Below are positions 1 to 7,515 of a stretch of DNA of 64,000 nt, piece by piece. Source of the stretch: Hallerella succinigenes (GTDB lineage: Bacteria; Fibrobacterota; Fibrobacteria; Fibrobacterales; Fibrobacteraceae); assembly GCF_002797675.1 (NCBI RefSeq), contig NZ_PGEX01000001.1, forward strand, positions 434,001 through 498,000, written 5' to 3'. The position numbers and the translations under genes are program-made. The notes under the pieces were generated by a model. The model did no database searches. It saw nothing but the letters and a program-made list of their open reading frames with translations, and was not told the origin of the DNA. How positions within the stretch are numbered: the stretch's first letter is position 1; the number at the start of each line of letters is the position of its first letter.

Positions 1-711
1 CTTTCGGACTTTAACCGTCCGGCTTTGAAGCGCATTTCGGATCTTTCCCCGGGAACCTTCCACCATTCGATCCAGGTGGCAAACCTCGCCGAAAAGGTCG
101 CCGACGAAATCGGTGCAAACGCACTCCTTGTACGCACCATGGCGCTTTACCACGACATCGGCAAGACCATGCGACCGGAATTCTTCACCGAAAACCAGAA
201 GCAAGGCATCAATCCGCACAAGAACCTGCCGCCGCGTGATTCCGCAAAGATCATCATCGGTCACGTAACACAAGGCCTTGAACTCGCCAAGGAATTCAAG
301 CTTCCAGCAGTTATCAGCGACGGCATCGCCGAACACCACGGTTCAGGCATCGTCCAATACTTCTATCAGGAATCGAAAAAGCTCGATCCGGAAAATACCC
401 GCGTCGAAGACTTTACGTATCCGGGACCAAAGCCTCAATCCAAGGAAACGGCAATTCTCATGATTTCGGACGTAATCGAAGCATCGAGCCGCGCCATGCC
501 GGATCCGAGCGCCGAAAAGCTCGAAGACCTTGTCAACACGACCATCAACGCCCGCTTAAACGAAGGTCAGCTTTCGGAAAGCGGACTCAATCTGCGCGAC
601 CTTTCGAAGCTTTCCAAGGCATTCTTGCAGAGTCTCGACGGGACGTACCATACGCGTATAAAATATCCCGCTGCGGCACTTGCAGCGGGAAGAATCGGGC
701 GTCAAGTTTAA
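1..711 (+). CDS. 7TM-HD family cyclic-di-AMP phosphodiesterase (PgpH-like), 3' part
   Basis: The reading frame is open from base 1, so the gene starts outside the window. What remains is the C-terminal HD phosphohydrolase domain of the 7TM receptor/HD (PgpH, YqfF) family. Visible signs are [20 protein letters not shown], the metal-binding HD pair in [19 protein letters not shown], the family segment [15 protein letters not shown], a further histidine pair in AEHHGSG, and the ending ..TRIKYP that usually closes the family. About 15 residues follow KYP. PgpH-type enzymes hydrolyse cyclic di-AMP at the inner membrane; the membrane and extracellular parts are not visible here. The gene is convergent with the xylanase, and its terminator hairpin lies inside the end of that gene. 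Confidence 0.88.
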   Translation, partial: LSDFNRPALKRISDLSPGTFHHSIQVANLAEKVADEIGANALLVRTMALYHDIGKTMRPEFFTENQKQGINPHKNLPPRDSAKIIIGHVTQGLELAKEFKLPAVISDGIAEHHGSGIVQYFYQESKKLDPENTRVEDFTYPGPKPQSKETAILMISDVIEASSRAMPDPSAEKLEDLVNTTINARLNEGQLSESGLNLRDLSKLSKAFLQSLDGTYHTRIKYPAAALAAGRIGRQV

Positions 712-723
712 ACGTTCGAAGCT

Positions 724-2388
724 TTATTCCAAGGTTCCCAGATTCTTTGACTGGGAGCCTTTTTTTGTTTTGAGTTCATAAAGGCCCGGATACCCGCGGA
801 AATGCACGGCACCGTTTTCGTCTGCGACAAGAGTTTCGTTCGTCGTCCAGACCTTGTGCCACAAGTCGTAAACCCTTTTACCCGCAGGCTTTTCCGTTCC
901 GTCCGCAGCAATGAAGCCTCCGTTGCCCGGAATCCAATGACGGCTATCCCAGAAGCCCCAGAAGAGAATTCCCTTCACTGCAGGATGGCTAAAGGCGGAA
1001 CGGAGGAACATTTCATACTGCTCCGCGCGTTCTTCTTCCGAGAAGACAAATCCGCGATCATACGAACCCATGTCGAATTCCGTCACCTTGATCGGAAGGC
1101 CGAGTTCCGCTAAACGGTCCAGGCGTTCCTTGATCAGCGCAGGCACGACCTTTCCACCGTTGAAGTGACACTGCACACCGATGCCCATCACCGGAACCTT
1201 GCGGTCGAGCATGCCCTTGATGAGTTCGTAATAACGTTCCGTTTCGCCCATCGCGACGACGTTATAATCGTTCACGTAAAGCTTCGCGCTCGGATCGGCG
1301 CGGTGCGCCCATACAAAGGAGCTGTCGAGAAGATCCCAGCCGCACTTGTCAAAGAGATACGTTTCGTGGATCGGTTCGTTCCAAACGTCGTACTCGGTGA
1401 TTCTGCCCTTGTATTCCTTCACGTCGCGGTCAATGCGGTCATGAATCTTTTGGGCGATTTCCTTGCAGGAACCTTGATTGCCGAAATGCTTGTCGTAGTC
1501 GTACTTTTGAATGCCCCAAACGAGCGTGTGAGCTCGGAAGCCCCAGTTGTAAGCCTTTGCAAAGTCCAGGTATTTCTTCAGTTCTTCACGGCGAATTTTT
1601 CCCTTTTTCGGTTCGTATTCCGGCCACTTGAACTGGTTTTCGGGAACCGCATACCAGAAGTACTTATTGGCGGTATTACGGTACCAAGTTTCCAGGCTAT
1701 CATTCATTTTGCCGTAGAAGGCAATTGCCGTACCGAATGGGAACGCATGACGCTTGAGCGCCATGTGGACCGTATCGCCCGGAGTAAATCCGTCCGCCGT
1801 CAGATTCTGCTTGCGAATGGAATCGATACGCGCCGGTGAATTCTTGTACCAGTTTACGTCAAAGCTTTCATCGACCGTTTCCACGGAGACATCATCCAAG
1901 TAAACGTTACCCGTCAAATATCCCAGCTGGAAAACCACATTGTTCACGCCGTAACCTTTTTGATCCGGCAAGAACTTCATCTTGTAAGTTTTCCATTCCG
2001 GAGTGAGCGTAAACGAAGAAGAAGTCTTTTGGCGATAATCCGGAGGACCGCCCTGCACAACAGCATTGATAGAGCCGCCCTTGTCGGCTTTCGCCTTAAA
2101 GCTCAATTCATAAAAGACCGTATCTGCGAGGAATTTAGGCGGCTGCAGCTGAAGTCCCCACCAATCCTTTGGTTTCGCGGTGATCGAAACGACTGCACCC
2201 TGGGAACCTTCGAAACCGATGCCCGGCGCACCTATCTTTGAAGAGACTGTCGCAGGTCCATCGGGATTGTTCCAAAGGTACCAGCCGCCATCTCCGTATT
2301 CCATGTCTCCGTTCGTCATCACGTTCTTGGCCGAAACATTTGCCGCCAAAGCCAATGCGGTCAAAGCGAAAAGCGTTTTAGGAAGCAT
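724..2388 (-). CDS. Secreted endo-1,4-beta-xylanase, GH10, with N-terminal carbohydrate-binding domain
   Basis: 554 aa. Residues 1-20 are a Sec signal peptide (MLPKTLFALTALALAANVSA). Residues about 22-175 form a jelly-roll region resembling CBM4/9-type modules (NVMTNGDMEYGDGGWYLWNN; VYLDDVSVE). From about 190 the GH10 barrel follows: the acid/base glutamate is E338 in DVWNEPIHE and the nucleophile is E437 in IKVTEFDM. Typical GH10 segments RAHTLVWG and ILFWGFWDSRHW are present. The enzyme would hydrolyse the xylan backbone outside the inner membrane. AAGGAG lies four bases before the ATG and fixes the start. Only 39 bp of native upstream DNA remain before a tandem IS insertion, so its promoter may have been displaced. 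Confidence 0.93.
   Translation of the reverse strand: MLPKTLFALTALALAANVSAKNVMTNGDMEYGDGGWYLWNNPDGPATVSSKIGAPGIGFEGSQGAVVSITAKPKDWWGLQLQPPKFLADTVFYELSFKAKADKGGSINAVVQGGPPDYRQKTSSSFTLTPEWKTYKMKFLPDQKGYGVNNVVFQLGYLTGNVYLDDVSVETVDESFDVNWYKNSPARIDSIRKQNLTADGFTPGDTVHMALKRHAFPFGTAIAFYGKMNDSLETWYRNTANKYFWYAVPENQFKWPEYEPKKGKIRREELKKYLDFAKAYNWGFRAHTLVWGIQKYDYDKHFGNQGSCKEIAQKIHDRIDRDVKEYKGRITEYDVWNEPIHETYLFDKCGWDLLDSSFVWAHRADPSAKLYVNDYNVVAMGETERYYELIKGMLDRKVPVMGIGVQCHFNGGKVVPALIKERLDRLAELGLPIKVTEFDMGSYDRGFVFSEEERAEQYEMFLRSAFSHPAVKGILFWGFWDSRHWIPGNGGFIAADGTEKPAGKRVYDLWHKVWTTNETLVADENGAVHFRGYPGLYELKTKKGSQSKNLGTLE
733..767 (+). terminator. Rho-independent terminator of the HD-domain gene
   Basis: GGTTCCCAG and CTGGGAGCC form a 9-bp stem with one G-T pair around a 9-nt loop, followed by a run of seven T. 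It lies 22 bp after the HD-domain stop codon and within the last codons of the convergent xylanase gene, so this DNA codes on one strand and terminates transcription on the other. Confidence 0.8.
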
Positions 2389-2495
2389 AAGACTCCTTCG
2401 TTTAAGTTCCTTTTGAATATATATATAGTCGTCCCTTAAAATCCCGCCCAGCCCGCATAACTATTGGGAAAAACTGATTTCTACCCTGTGAAAAT

Positions 2496-2540
2496 ATTGC
2501 AAGGTTTTCTAAAATATGATTGAAAACCTTGCAATTTTTT
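2496..2540 (+). terminator. Hairpin plus T-run guarding the transposase start (copy 1)
   Basis: ATTGCAAGGTTTTC (2496-2509) and GAAAACCTTGCAAT (2522-2535) are perfect 14-bp arms around a 12-nt loop. A six-T run leads directly into the ATG at 2541. This is the form of an intrinsic terminator placed ahead of the gene. By analogy with other insertion sequences, it could stop host transcription from reading into the transposase, or hide the start region in read-through RNA. The same hairpin is in the other copies at 3984-4028, 23318-23362 and 24806-24850. Confidence 0.6.
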
Positions 2541-3893
2541 ATGTACAGACCGCCAAAATCCCACGCACAGACAAGCCTTTTCTGTTCCCTTGAGGAGCAG
2601 TTGAACCACAAGCATTCCCTCTACGTTCTCGCGAACAAGATTGACTGGAACAAGTTCGAGACCGAGTTTTCGAAACGGTTTGACGACAAAATGGGTGCGC
2701 CGAACAAGCCGATCCGTCTCATGACCGGGCTCATCATCCTGAAGCACATCCGCAACGTATCGGACGAGTCCGTCGTGGAGCAGTTTCAGGAAAACGCCTA
2801 TTACCAGTATTTTTGCGGAGAACGGTTCTTCTCGACGGAGCAACCCTGCGACCCGAGCGAACTTGTTCACTTCCGGCACATGATTGGCGAAGCGGGCATG
2901 GACATGATCCTCAAGGAAAGTATCCTCGTCAACGATGACCACGATAAACAAGGACCGACAGGATGCGGCACGGTCTTTCTTGACACGACCGTGCAGGAAA
3001 AGAACATCACGTTCCCTACAGACGCCAAACTTGCGAACAAGATAATAGAACAGGTACAGAGGATCGTGGAAGAGCATGATCTTCCGCAAAGACAGTCCTA
3101 CAAGAGAACCTTGAAGAAGGTCCATCGTGACCAGCGTTTCCGCAATCACCCGAAGAACGGCAAGAAGGCTCACAAGGCAGATCGCAGGCTGAAGACAATC
3201 GCGGGACGGCTCGTCCGTGAATTAGAGCGAAATCTCGCCAGCAAGAACTTGTTGAACACGTACAAAGAAAAAATCGAGCTTTTCAAAAAAGTTCTGGCAC
3301 AGAAGAAATGCGACAAGGACAAGGTCTATTCGCTTCACGAACCCGAAGTAAAATGCATCGGCAAGGGCAAGGAACACAAGAAATACGAGTTCGGCAACAA
3401 GGTGTCAATCGCCCGGAGCTACAGCGGCATCATTGTCGGCGCGGTCTCGTTCCGGGACGAGTATGACGGACATACGATAGACGATACGCTTGACCATGTT
3501 GAACAAATGCTTGGATTCAGGCCGAGCCAGGCCGCATGCGACCGAGGCTACCGCGGACAAAAGGAATCCGGAACGACAAAGATCGTGATACCGGACGTCC
3601 CGAAGAAAAACGCGACTTACTACCAGAAGGAAAAGGCTCACAAGCTTTTTTGCAAGAGGGCAGGCATCGAGCCTATCAACGGCCACCTGAAAAGCGACCA
3701 CCGTATGGGTAGAAATTTCTACAAGGGAATCTTTGGCGACATGCTCAATGCAAAGCTTGCAGCAGCGGCGTTCAACTTCAAGAGGGCCATGAGGCGCTTT
3801 TTTGTCCTGTTGGAATGGCTATACTGTTGCTTCCTTTGCCGGGAAGGGGTGAATAAAAACGGCGAACCTCCTTATCCTGCGCTCGCGAAGTGA
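2541..3893 (+). CDS. IS5-family transposase, copy 1
   Basis: 450 aa from the ATG after the hairpin. A TTG start at 2520 in the same frame would add seven residues but lies inside the hairpin loop. The N-terminal half is the DUF772-type helical region (PIRLMTGLIILKHI; YYQYFCGE). Candidate DDE residues are D148 (VFLDTT), D334 (ACDRGYRG) and E377 (GIEPINGHLK). The protein is identical in copies 1, 2 and 3. It cuts and rejoins the IS ends. Confidence 0.9.
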   Translation: MYRPPKSHAQTSLFCSLEEQLNHKHSLYVLANKIDWNKFETEFSKRFDDKMGAPNKPIRLMTGLIILKHIRNVSDESVVEQFQENAYYQYFCGERFFSTEQPCDPSELVHFRHMIGEAGMDMILKESILVNDDHDKQGPTGCGTVFLDTTVQEKNITFPTDAKLANKIIEQVQRIVEEHDLPQRQSYKRTLKKVHRDQRFRNHPKNGKKAHKADRRLKTIAGRLVRELERNLASKNLLNTYKEKIELFKKVLAQKKCDKDKVYSLHEPEVKCIGKGKEHKKYEFGNKVSIARSYSGIIVGAVSFRDEYDGHTIDDTLDHVEQMLGFRPSQAACDRGYRGQKESGTTKIVIPDVPKKNATYYQKEKAHKLFCKRAGIEPINGHLKSDHRMGRNFYKGIFGDMLNAKLAAAAFNFKRAMRRFFVLLEWLYCCFLCREGVNKNGEPPYPALAK

Positions 3894-3915
3894 CTTTTTA
3901 AGGGTCAACTATATA

Positions 3916-5397
3916 GTCATCCCTTAAAATCCCGCCCAGCCCGCATAACTGTTGGGAAAAACTGATTTCTACCCTGTGAAAATATTGCAAGGTTTTCTAA
4001 AATATGATTGAAAACCTTGCAATTTTTTATGTACAGACCGCCAAAATCCCACGCACAGACAAGCCTTTTCTGTTCCCTTGAGGAGCAGTTGAACCACAAG
4101 CATTCCCTCTACGTTCTCGCGAACAAGATTGACTGGAACAAGTTCGAGACCGAGTTTTCGAAACGGTTTGACGACAAAATGGGTGCGCCGAACAAGCCGA
4201 TCCGTCTCATGACCGGGCTCATCATCCTGAAGCACATCCGCAACGTATCGGACGAGTCCGTCGTGGAGCAGTTTCAGGAAAACGCCTATTACCAGTATTT
4301 TTGCGGAGAACGGTTCTTCTCGACGGAGCAACCCTGCGACCCGAGCGAACTTGTTCACTTCCGGCACATGATTGGCGAAGCGGGCATGGACATGATCCTC
4401 AAGGAAAGTATCCTCGTCAACGATGACCACGATAAACAAGGACCGACAGGATGCGGCACGGTCTTTCTTGACACGACCGTGCAGGAAAAGAACATCACGT
4501 TCCCTACAGACGCCAAACTTGCGAACAAGATAATAGAACAGGTACAGAGGATCGTGGAAGAGCATGATCTTCCGCAAAGACAGTCCTACAAGAGAACCTT
4601 GAAGAAGGTCCATCGTGACCAGCGTTTCCGCAATCACCCGAAGAACGGCAAGAAGGCTCACAAGGCAGATCGCAGGCTGAAGACAATCGCGGGACGGCTC
4701 GTCCGTGAATTAGAGCGAAATCTCGCCAGCAAGAACTTGTTGAACACGTACAAAGAAAAAATCGAGCTTTTCAAAAAAGTTCTGGCACAGAAGAAATGCG
4801 ACAAGGACAAGGTCTATTCGCTTCACGAACCCGAAGTAAAATGCATCGGCAAGGGCAAGGAACACAAGAAATACGAGTTCGGCAACAAGGTGTCAATCGC
4901 CCGGAGCTACAGCGGCATCATTGTCGGCGCGGTCTCGTTCCGGGACGAGTATGACGGACATACGATAGACGATACGCTTGACCATGTTGAACAAATGCTT
5001 GGATTCAGGCCGAGCCAGGCCGCATGCGACCGAGGCTACCGCGGACAAAAGGAATCCGGAACGACAAAGATCGTGATACCGGACGTCCCGAAGAAAAACG
5101 CGACTTACTACCAGAAGGAAAAGGCTCACAAGCTTTTTTGCAAGAGGGCAGGCATCGAGCCTATCAACGGCCACCTGAAAAGCGACCACCGTATGGGTAG
5201 AAATTTCTACAAGGGAATCTTTGGCGACATGCTCAATGCAAAGCTTGCAGCAGCGGCGTTCAACTTCAAGAGGGCCATGAGGCGCTTTTTTGTCCTGTTG
5301 GAATGGCTATACTGTTGCTTCCTTTGCCGGGAAGGGGTGAATAAAAACGGCGAACCTCCTTATCCTGCGCTCGCGAAGTGACTTTTTAAGGGTCAAC
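3916..5397 (+). mobile_element. IS5-family insertion sequence, copy 2 (1482 bp)
   Basis: Directly follows copy 1 after the single hexamer TATATA, in the same orientation. It differs from copy 1 at two left-end positions: 3919 is A (copy 1 has G at 2431, inside the terminal repeat) and 3951 is G (copy 1 has A at 2463). The encoded transposase is the same. Confidence 0.88.
4029..5381 (+). CDS. IS5-family transposase, copy 2
   Basis: 450 aa, identical in sequence to the product of 2541-3893, with the same candidate DDE residues and the same hairpin before the ATG. It ends 16 bp before the right end of its element. Confidence 0.9.
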   Translation: MYRPPKSHAQTSLFCSLEEQLNHKHSLYVLANKIDWNKFETEFSKRFDDKMGAPNKPIRLMTGLIILKHIRNVSDESVVEQFQENAYYQYFCGERFFSTEQPCDPSELVHFRHMIGEAGMDMILKESILVNDDHDKQGPTGCGTVFLDTTVQEKNITFPTDAKLANKIIEQVQRIVEEHDLPQRQSYKRTLKKVHRDQRFRNHPKNGKKAHKADRRLKTIAGRLVRELERNLASKNLLNTYKEKIELFKKVLAQKKCDKDKVYSLHEPEVKCIGKGKEHKKYEFGNKVSIARSYSGIIVGAVSFRDEYDGHTIDDTLDHVEQMLGFRPSQAACDRGYRGQKESGTTKIVIPDVPKKNATYYQKEKAHKLFCKRAGIEPINGHLKSDHRMGRNFYKGIFGDMLNAKLAAAAFNFKRAMRRFFVLLEWLYCCFLCREGVNKNGEPPYPALAK

Positions 5398-5534
5398 TAT
5401 ATATCTTCTCCCAAATTCCAGTCGATACAGCAGACACAGTTGGTACAAAAGGTTATTTTCCCCTGGATTCAGTTTTTTTTTCGCTCTTTTTTCAGACTTT
5501 CTTAAACTTTTTTCATTTTTTCTACAAAATACCC

Positions 5535-5563
5535 TTGACGCCTCTAAAAGTTCTTTATATATT
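5535..5563 (+). promoter_or_regulatory. Sigma-70-type promoter for the small membrane gene and tRNAs
   Basis: TTGACG (5535-5540) and TATATT (5558-5563) are separated by exactly 17 bp, close to the consensus for the housekeeping sigma factor. The nearest downstream features are the 61-aa membrane protein at 5609 and the two tRNA genes, which probably form one transcript ending at the hairpin at 5960. The stretch from the IS end at 5404 to here is T-rich, and I see no gene in it. Confidence 0.6.
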
Positions 5564-5608
5564 TGGGTCACCCAAGCGGTGATAACGCTAAACAAGGTAA
5601 AGAAAGAA

Positions 5609-5794
5609 ATGAAAAAGAACATTCTTTTAGTTACAATCGGAACCTTGTTGATCGTGATCGGATTCATCTGCCTCGCCCAAGGCCCTGCAGAAAACCCCGT
5701 ATCACTGACTGTCGCACCGATGATCTTGATTTTTGCTTACCTGGTTGTGATTCCAATTGGAATTCTCTGGGGCGGTAAAAGCCAGAAGAAATAG
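5609..5794 (+). CDS. Small two-helix membrane protein
   Basis: 61 aa, MKKNILLVTIGTLLIVIGFI... The sequence is two hydrophobic helices (about residues 4-23 and 34-53) with a short polar link and a basic tail (GGKSQKK). It resembles the small inner-membrane proteins often annotated as DUF3098, but I cannot confirm the family. A purine-rich stretch (AAAGAAAGAA) precedes the ATG. The stop codon TAG ends at 5794, and the mature tRNA-Val begins at the next base, so mRNA and tRNA must be separated by processing. Confidence 0.65.
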   Translation: MKKNILLVTIGTLLIVIGFICLAQGPAENPVSLTVAPMILIFAYLVVIPIGILWGGKSQKK

Positions 5795-5869
5795 GGGCGA
5801 TTAGCTCAGTTGGTTCAGAGCAGCTGCCTTACAAGCAGCGGGTCAGCGGTTCGAATCCGTTATCGCCCA
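5795..5869 (+). tRNA. tRNA-Val (anticodon TAC)
   Basis: The acceptor strands GGGCGAT and ATCGCCC pair. The D-arm (TTAGCTCAGTTGG), the anticodon stem GCTGC/GCAGC with loop CTTACAA, and the T-arm GGTTCGAATCC are all present. The anticodon TAC at 5830-5832 reads valine codons. No CCA is encoded. Confidence 0.95.
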
Positions 5870-5880
5870 GAAGATTTTCT

Positions 5881-5956
5881 GGGGTGGTAGCTCAATTTTG
5901 GTTAGAGCACCGGCCTGTCACGCCGGAGGTTGCGAGTTCAAGCCTCGTCCGTCCCG
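5881..5956 (+). tRNA. tRNA-Asp (anticodon GTC)
   Basis: The acceptor GGGGTGG pairs with CCGTCCC using two wobble pairs. The anticodon stem CCGGC/GCCGG encloses CTGTCAC, with GTC at 5917-5919. The T-arm AGTTCAAGC is present and CCA is not encoded. It lies 11 bp after tRNA-Val, so the two are probably processed from one transcript. Confidence 0.95.
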
Positions 5957-5959
5957 CTA

Positions 5960-5994
5960 GAAACCCTCTCTTCAACGAGAGGGTTTCTTGTTTT
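5960..5994 (+). terminator. Terminator of the tRNA transcript
   Basis: GAAACCCTCTC and GAGAGGGTTTC form an 11-bp perfect stem with a 6-nt loop, followed by TTGTTTT, directly after tRNA-Asp. Confidence 0.85.
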
Positions 5995-6231
5995 AAATTC
6001 AGAATACTTCCCCGCAATTGTTCATCCTCACAATTCAAAAGCAAGTGTAGCCTGCAGCAATTCTTCAGCAAGCAATGCCGATGATTCAAGCAAGGATTCG
6101 AGCAAGGATTCGAGCCATGAGCAAGCCTAGAATCCCCTTCGAACGCCGTTTGCAAAGAAAAAGGCGTCCAGTACGCCGACGAATACGCAGGCGCCGTAAA
6201 CGCCTGCAACGATGCAGTCAGTACAAAGTAA
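5994..6231 (+). pseudogene. Decayed small Ser-rich lipoprotein remnant
   Basis: Two adjacent frames read like parts of one secreted protein. The first gives a lipobox-like SVAC followed by a Ser/Asp linker (SNADDSSKDSSKDSS) and stops at 6130. The second reads ASLESPSNAVCKEKGVQY and ends NACNDAVSTK with a stop at 6229-6231. A one- or two-base shift near 6120 would join them. No hydrophobic signal segment precedes the lipobox. I infer a broken lipoprotein gene of the Ser-rich type common in Fibrobacter; coding status is uncertain. Confidence 0.35.
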
Positions 6232-6246
6232 TTCCCTCCTCCCCAA

Positions 6247-6284
6247 ATCGAAAACGCCCGGCTTTTTAGCCGGGCGTTTTCGAT
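6247..6284 (-). terminator. Bidirectional terminator after serA
   Basis: ATCGAAAACGCCCGGCT and AGCCGGGCGTTTTCGAT form a 17-bp perfect stem around a four-T loop. The stem carries A-rich and T-rich outer parts on both strands. It lies 22 bp past the stop of the D-3-phosphoglycerate dehydrogenase gene. Confidence 0.8.
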
Positions 6285-6305
6285 TCTAAACTTTGAAGGC
6301 AAAGC

Positions 6306-7475
6306 TTAGAAGTGGATGACGCGAACGCGGATCACCTTTTCGAGCTTCGTCAAAGCGTCGATAATGGAATCATCCACAGCCGTTTCGACGTCGATCAGGT
6401 TGTAACCGATCTTGCCGTTAGACTTGTTGCTGAAGCTTGCGATGTTGATGTTTGCCGCACCGAAGACCTTCGTGATTTCTGCGATCATGTTCGGAACATC
6501 CTGGTTGATCACCACGACGCGGCTCTTCACTTCTGCGTGCGGATAGCTGTCGAGCGGCGGGAAGTTCACAGAGTTACGGACAACGCCGAATTCAAGGTAG
6601 TCCTTCAATTCTTCCACAGCCATGACTGCGCAGTTTTCTTCCGCTTCTTCTGTCGAAGCACCGAGGTGCGGGAAGATGGAAATCTTTTCGTGCTTCAAGG
6701 AGCGAGCGTCTGCAAAGTCGGTGAGGTAGCCAGCGAGCTTGCCTTCGTCGAGCATCTTGTAAACGGTTTCCATGTTCACGATGCCACCGCGTGCAAAGTT
6801 GAGAATCAAAGAGCCCTTGAATGCAGCGAGGTTCTTTTCGTTCAACATGTTTTCGGTCACGCCCTTGATGAACGGAACGTGCACGGTGAGGTAATCCGCC
6901 TGGGAAATCACTTCGTCGATTGTCTTCACAACAGTCACGACGTTCGAAAGCTTGTGCATGTTGGCTGCGCTCGGATACGGATCATAAGCGACAACCTTCA
7001 TGTTCTTCCAACGAGCATAGTTGGAAACAAGAACACCGATCTTGCCGAGGCCGACGACGCCGAGGGTCTTGCCGGCGAGTTCGGTACCGGAGAACATCTT
7101 CTTGCCCTTTTCGATCGTCTTTTCGAGAGCCGGATCGTTCGGGTCGAGAGACTTGACCCAAGCTTCTGCTTCGGAAACGTGGCGAACAGCCATGCCGAGC
7201 ACGGTCATCACGAGTTCTGCAACAGCATTTGCATTAGCACCCGGCGTGTTGAACACGCAAACACCCTTTGCGCTTGCCTTGTCGATCGTGATGTTGTTCA
7301 CACCAGCGCCGGCACGGGCGACAGCCAACAGACCTTCAAAAGAATCCGTATCGACCTGTGCACTGCGGACGAGAATCGCTTCCGGAGATTCCACGGAATC
7401 AGAAACTTCGTACTTGTCACTAAAAAGGTCGAGGCCTTTCTTCGAAATGTTGTTCAGAGTTTTAATCTTACGCAT
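6306..7475 (-). CDS. serA: D-3-phosphoglycerate dehydrogenase
   Basis: 389 aa from MRKIKTLNN, chosen because AAGGAA precedes this ATG. It oxidises 3-phosphoglycerate to 3-phosphohydroxypyruvate, the first step of serine synthesis. Visible signs are the NAD-binding glycine motif GVVGLGKIG, the substrate and catalytic segments LILNFARGGIV and IFPHLGAST, and a C-terminal ACT-like regulatory domain (DVPNMIAEITKVFGAANINI). The length and single ACT domain fit the short SerA type. ispG lies 40 bp upstream on the same strand, so the two may be cotranscribed. Confidence 0.9.
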   Translation of the reverse strand: MRKIKTLNNISKKGLDLFSDKYEVSDSVESPEAILVRSAQVDTDSFEGLLAVARAGAGVNNITIDKASAKGVCVFNTPGANANAVAELVMTVLGMAVRHVSEAEAWVKSLDPNDPALEKTIEKGKKMFSGTELAGKTLGVVGLGKIGVLVSNYARWKNMKVVAYDPYPSAANMHKLSNVVTVVKTIDEVISQADYLTVHVPFIKGVTENMLNEKNLAAFKGSLILNFARGGIVNMETVYKMLDEGKLAGYLTDFADARSLKHEKISIFPHLGASTEEAEENCAVMAVEELKDYLEFGVVRNSVNFPPLDSYPHAEVKSRVVVINQDVPNMIAEITKVFGAANINIASFSNKSNGKIGYNLIDVETAVDDSIIDALTKLEKVIRVRVIHF

Positions 7476-7515
7476 TGTGAGTTCCTTTTTATGAAGGTTC
7501 GTTAAATAAAACTTT

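Larger units (their letters stand above)
2428..3909 (+). mobile_element. IS5-family insertion sequence, copy 1 (1482 bp)
   Basis: The left end GTCGTCCCTTAAAA matches the reverse complement of the right end, GTTGACCCTTAAAA, at 12 of 14 bases. One transposase gene fills the element. Ahead of it lies a 14-bp inverted repeat followed by six T. The other copies are at 3916-5397 (+), 21949-23430 (-) and 23437-24918 (-). All are 1482 bp and nearly identical, which suggests recent movement. The IS5 family call rests on the transposase; the exact subgroup was not determined. Confidence 0.88.
2422..5403. repeat. Tandem IS dimer A with three copies of TATATA
   Basis: Two 1482-bp copies of one IS lie head to tail. 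TATATA is present at 2422-2427, between the copies at 3910-3915, and after the second copy at 5398-5403. I read this as a 6-bp target duplication flanking and separating the copies. The AT-rich target sits just upstream of the xylanase gene. A second dimer with the same layout but a different hexamer is at 21943-24924. Confidence 0.85.

Noticed and set aside
2400-2445. Hybrid promoter for the xylanase with a -35 from the IS end and a -10 at TATATA
   Set aside because: At 16-18 bp upstream of TATATA the IS end offers only GC-rich bases with no resemblance to TTGACA.
2481-3173. 230-codon frame antisense to the transposase, repeated in all four IS copies
   Set aside because: It is repeated only because the IS is repeated. 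Its changes in copy 4 follow transposase codon changes, and there is no initiation signal.
2428-5397. Composite transposon made of two IS copies
   Set aside because: Only the 6-bp target copy lies between the elements, so there is no passenger DNA; the same is true of 21949-24918.
5930-6130. 66-codon frame starting inside tRNA-Asp
   Set aside because: The start lies in the tRNA and the frame runs through its terminator. Only the Ser/Asp-rich later part may be old coding sequence, reported as a remnant.
6312-7505. 397-codon open frame antisense to serA
   Set aside because: It mirrors the strongly biased codons of serA; it has no ribosome-binding site and no recognisable domain.
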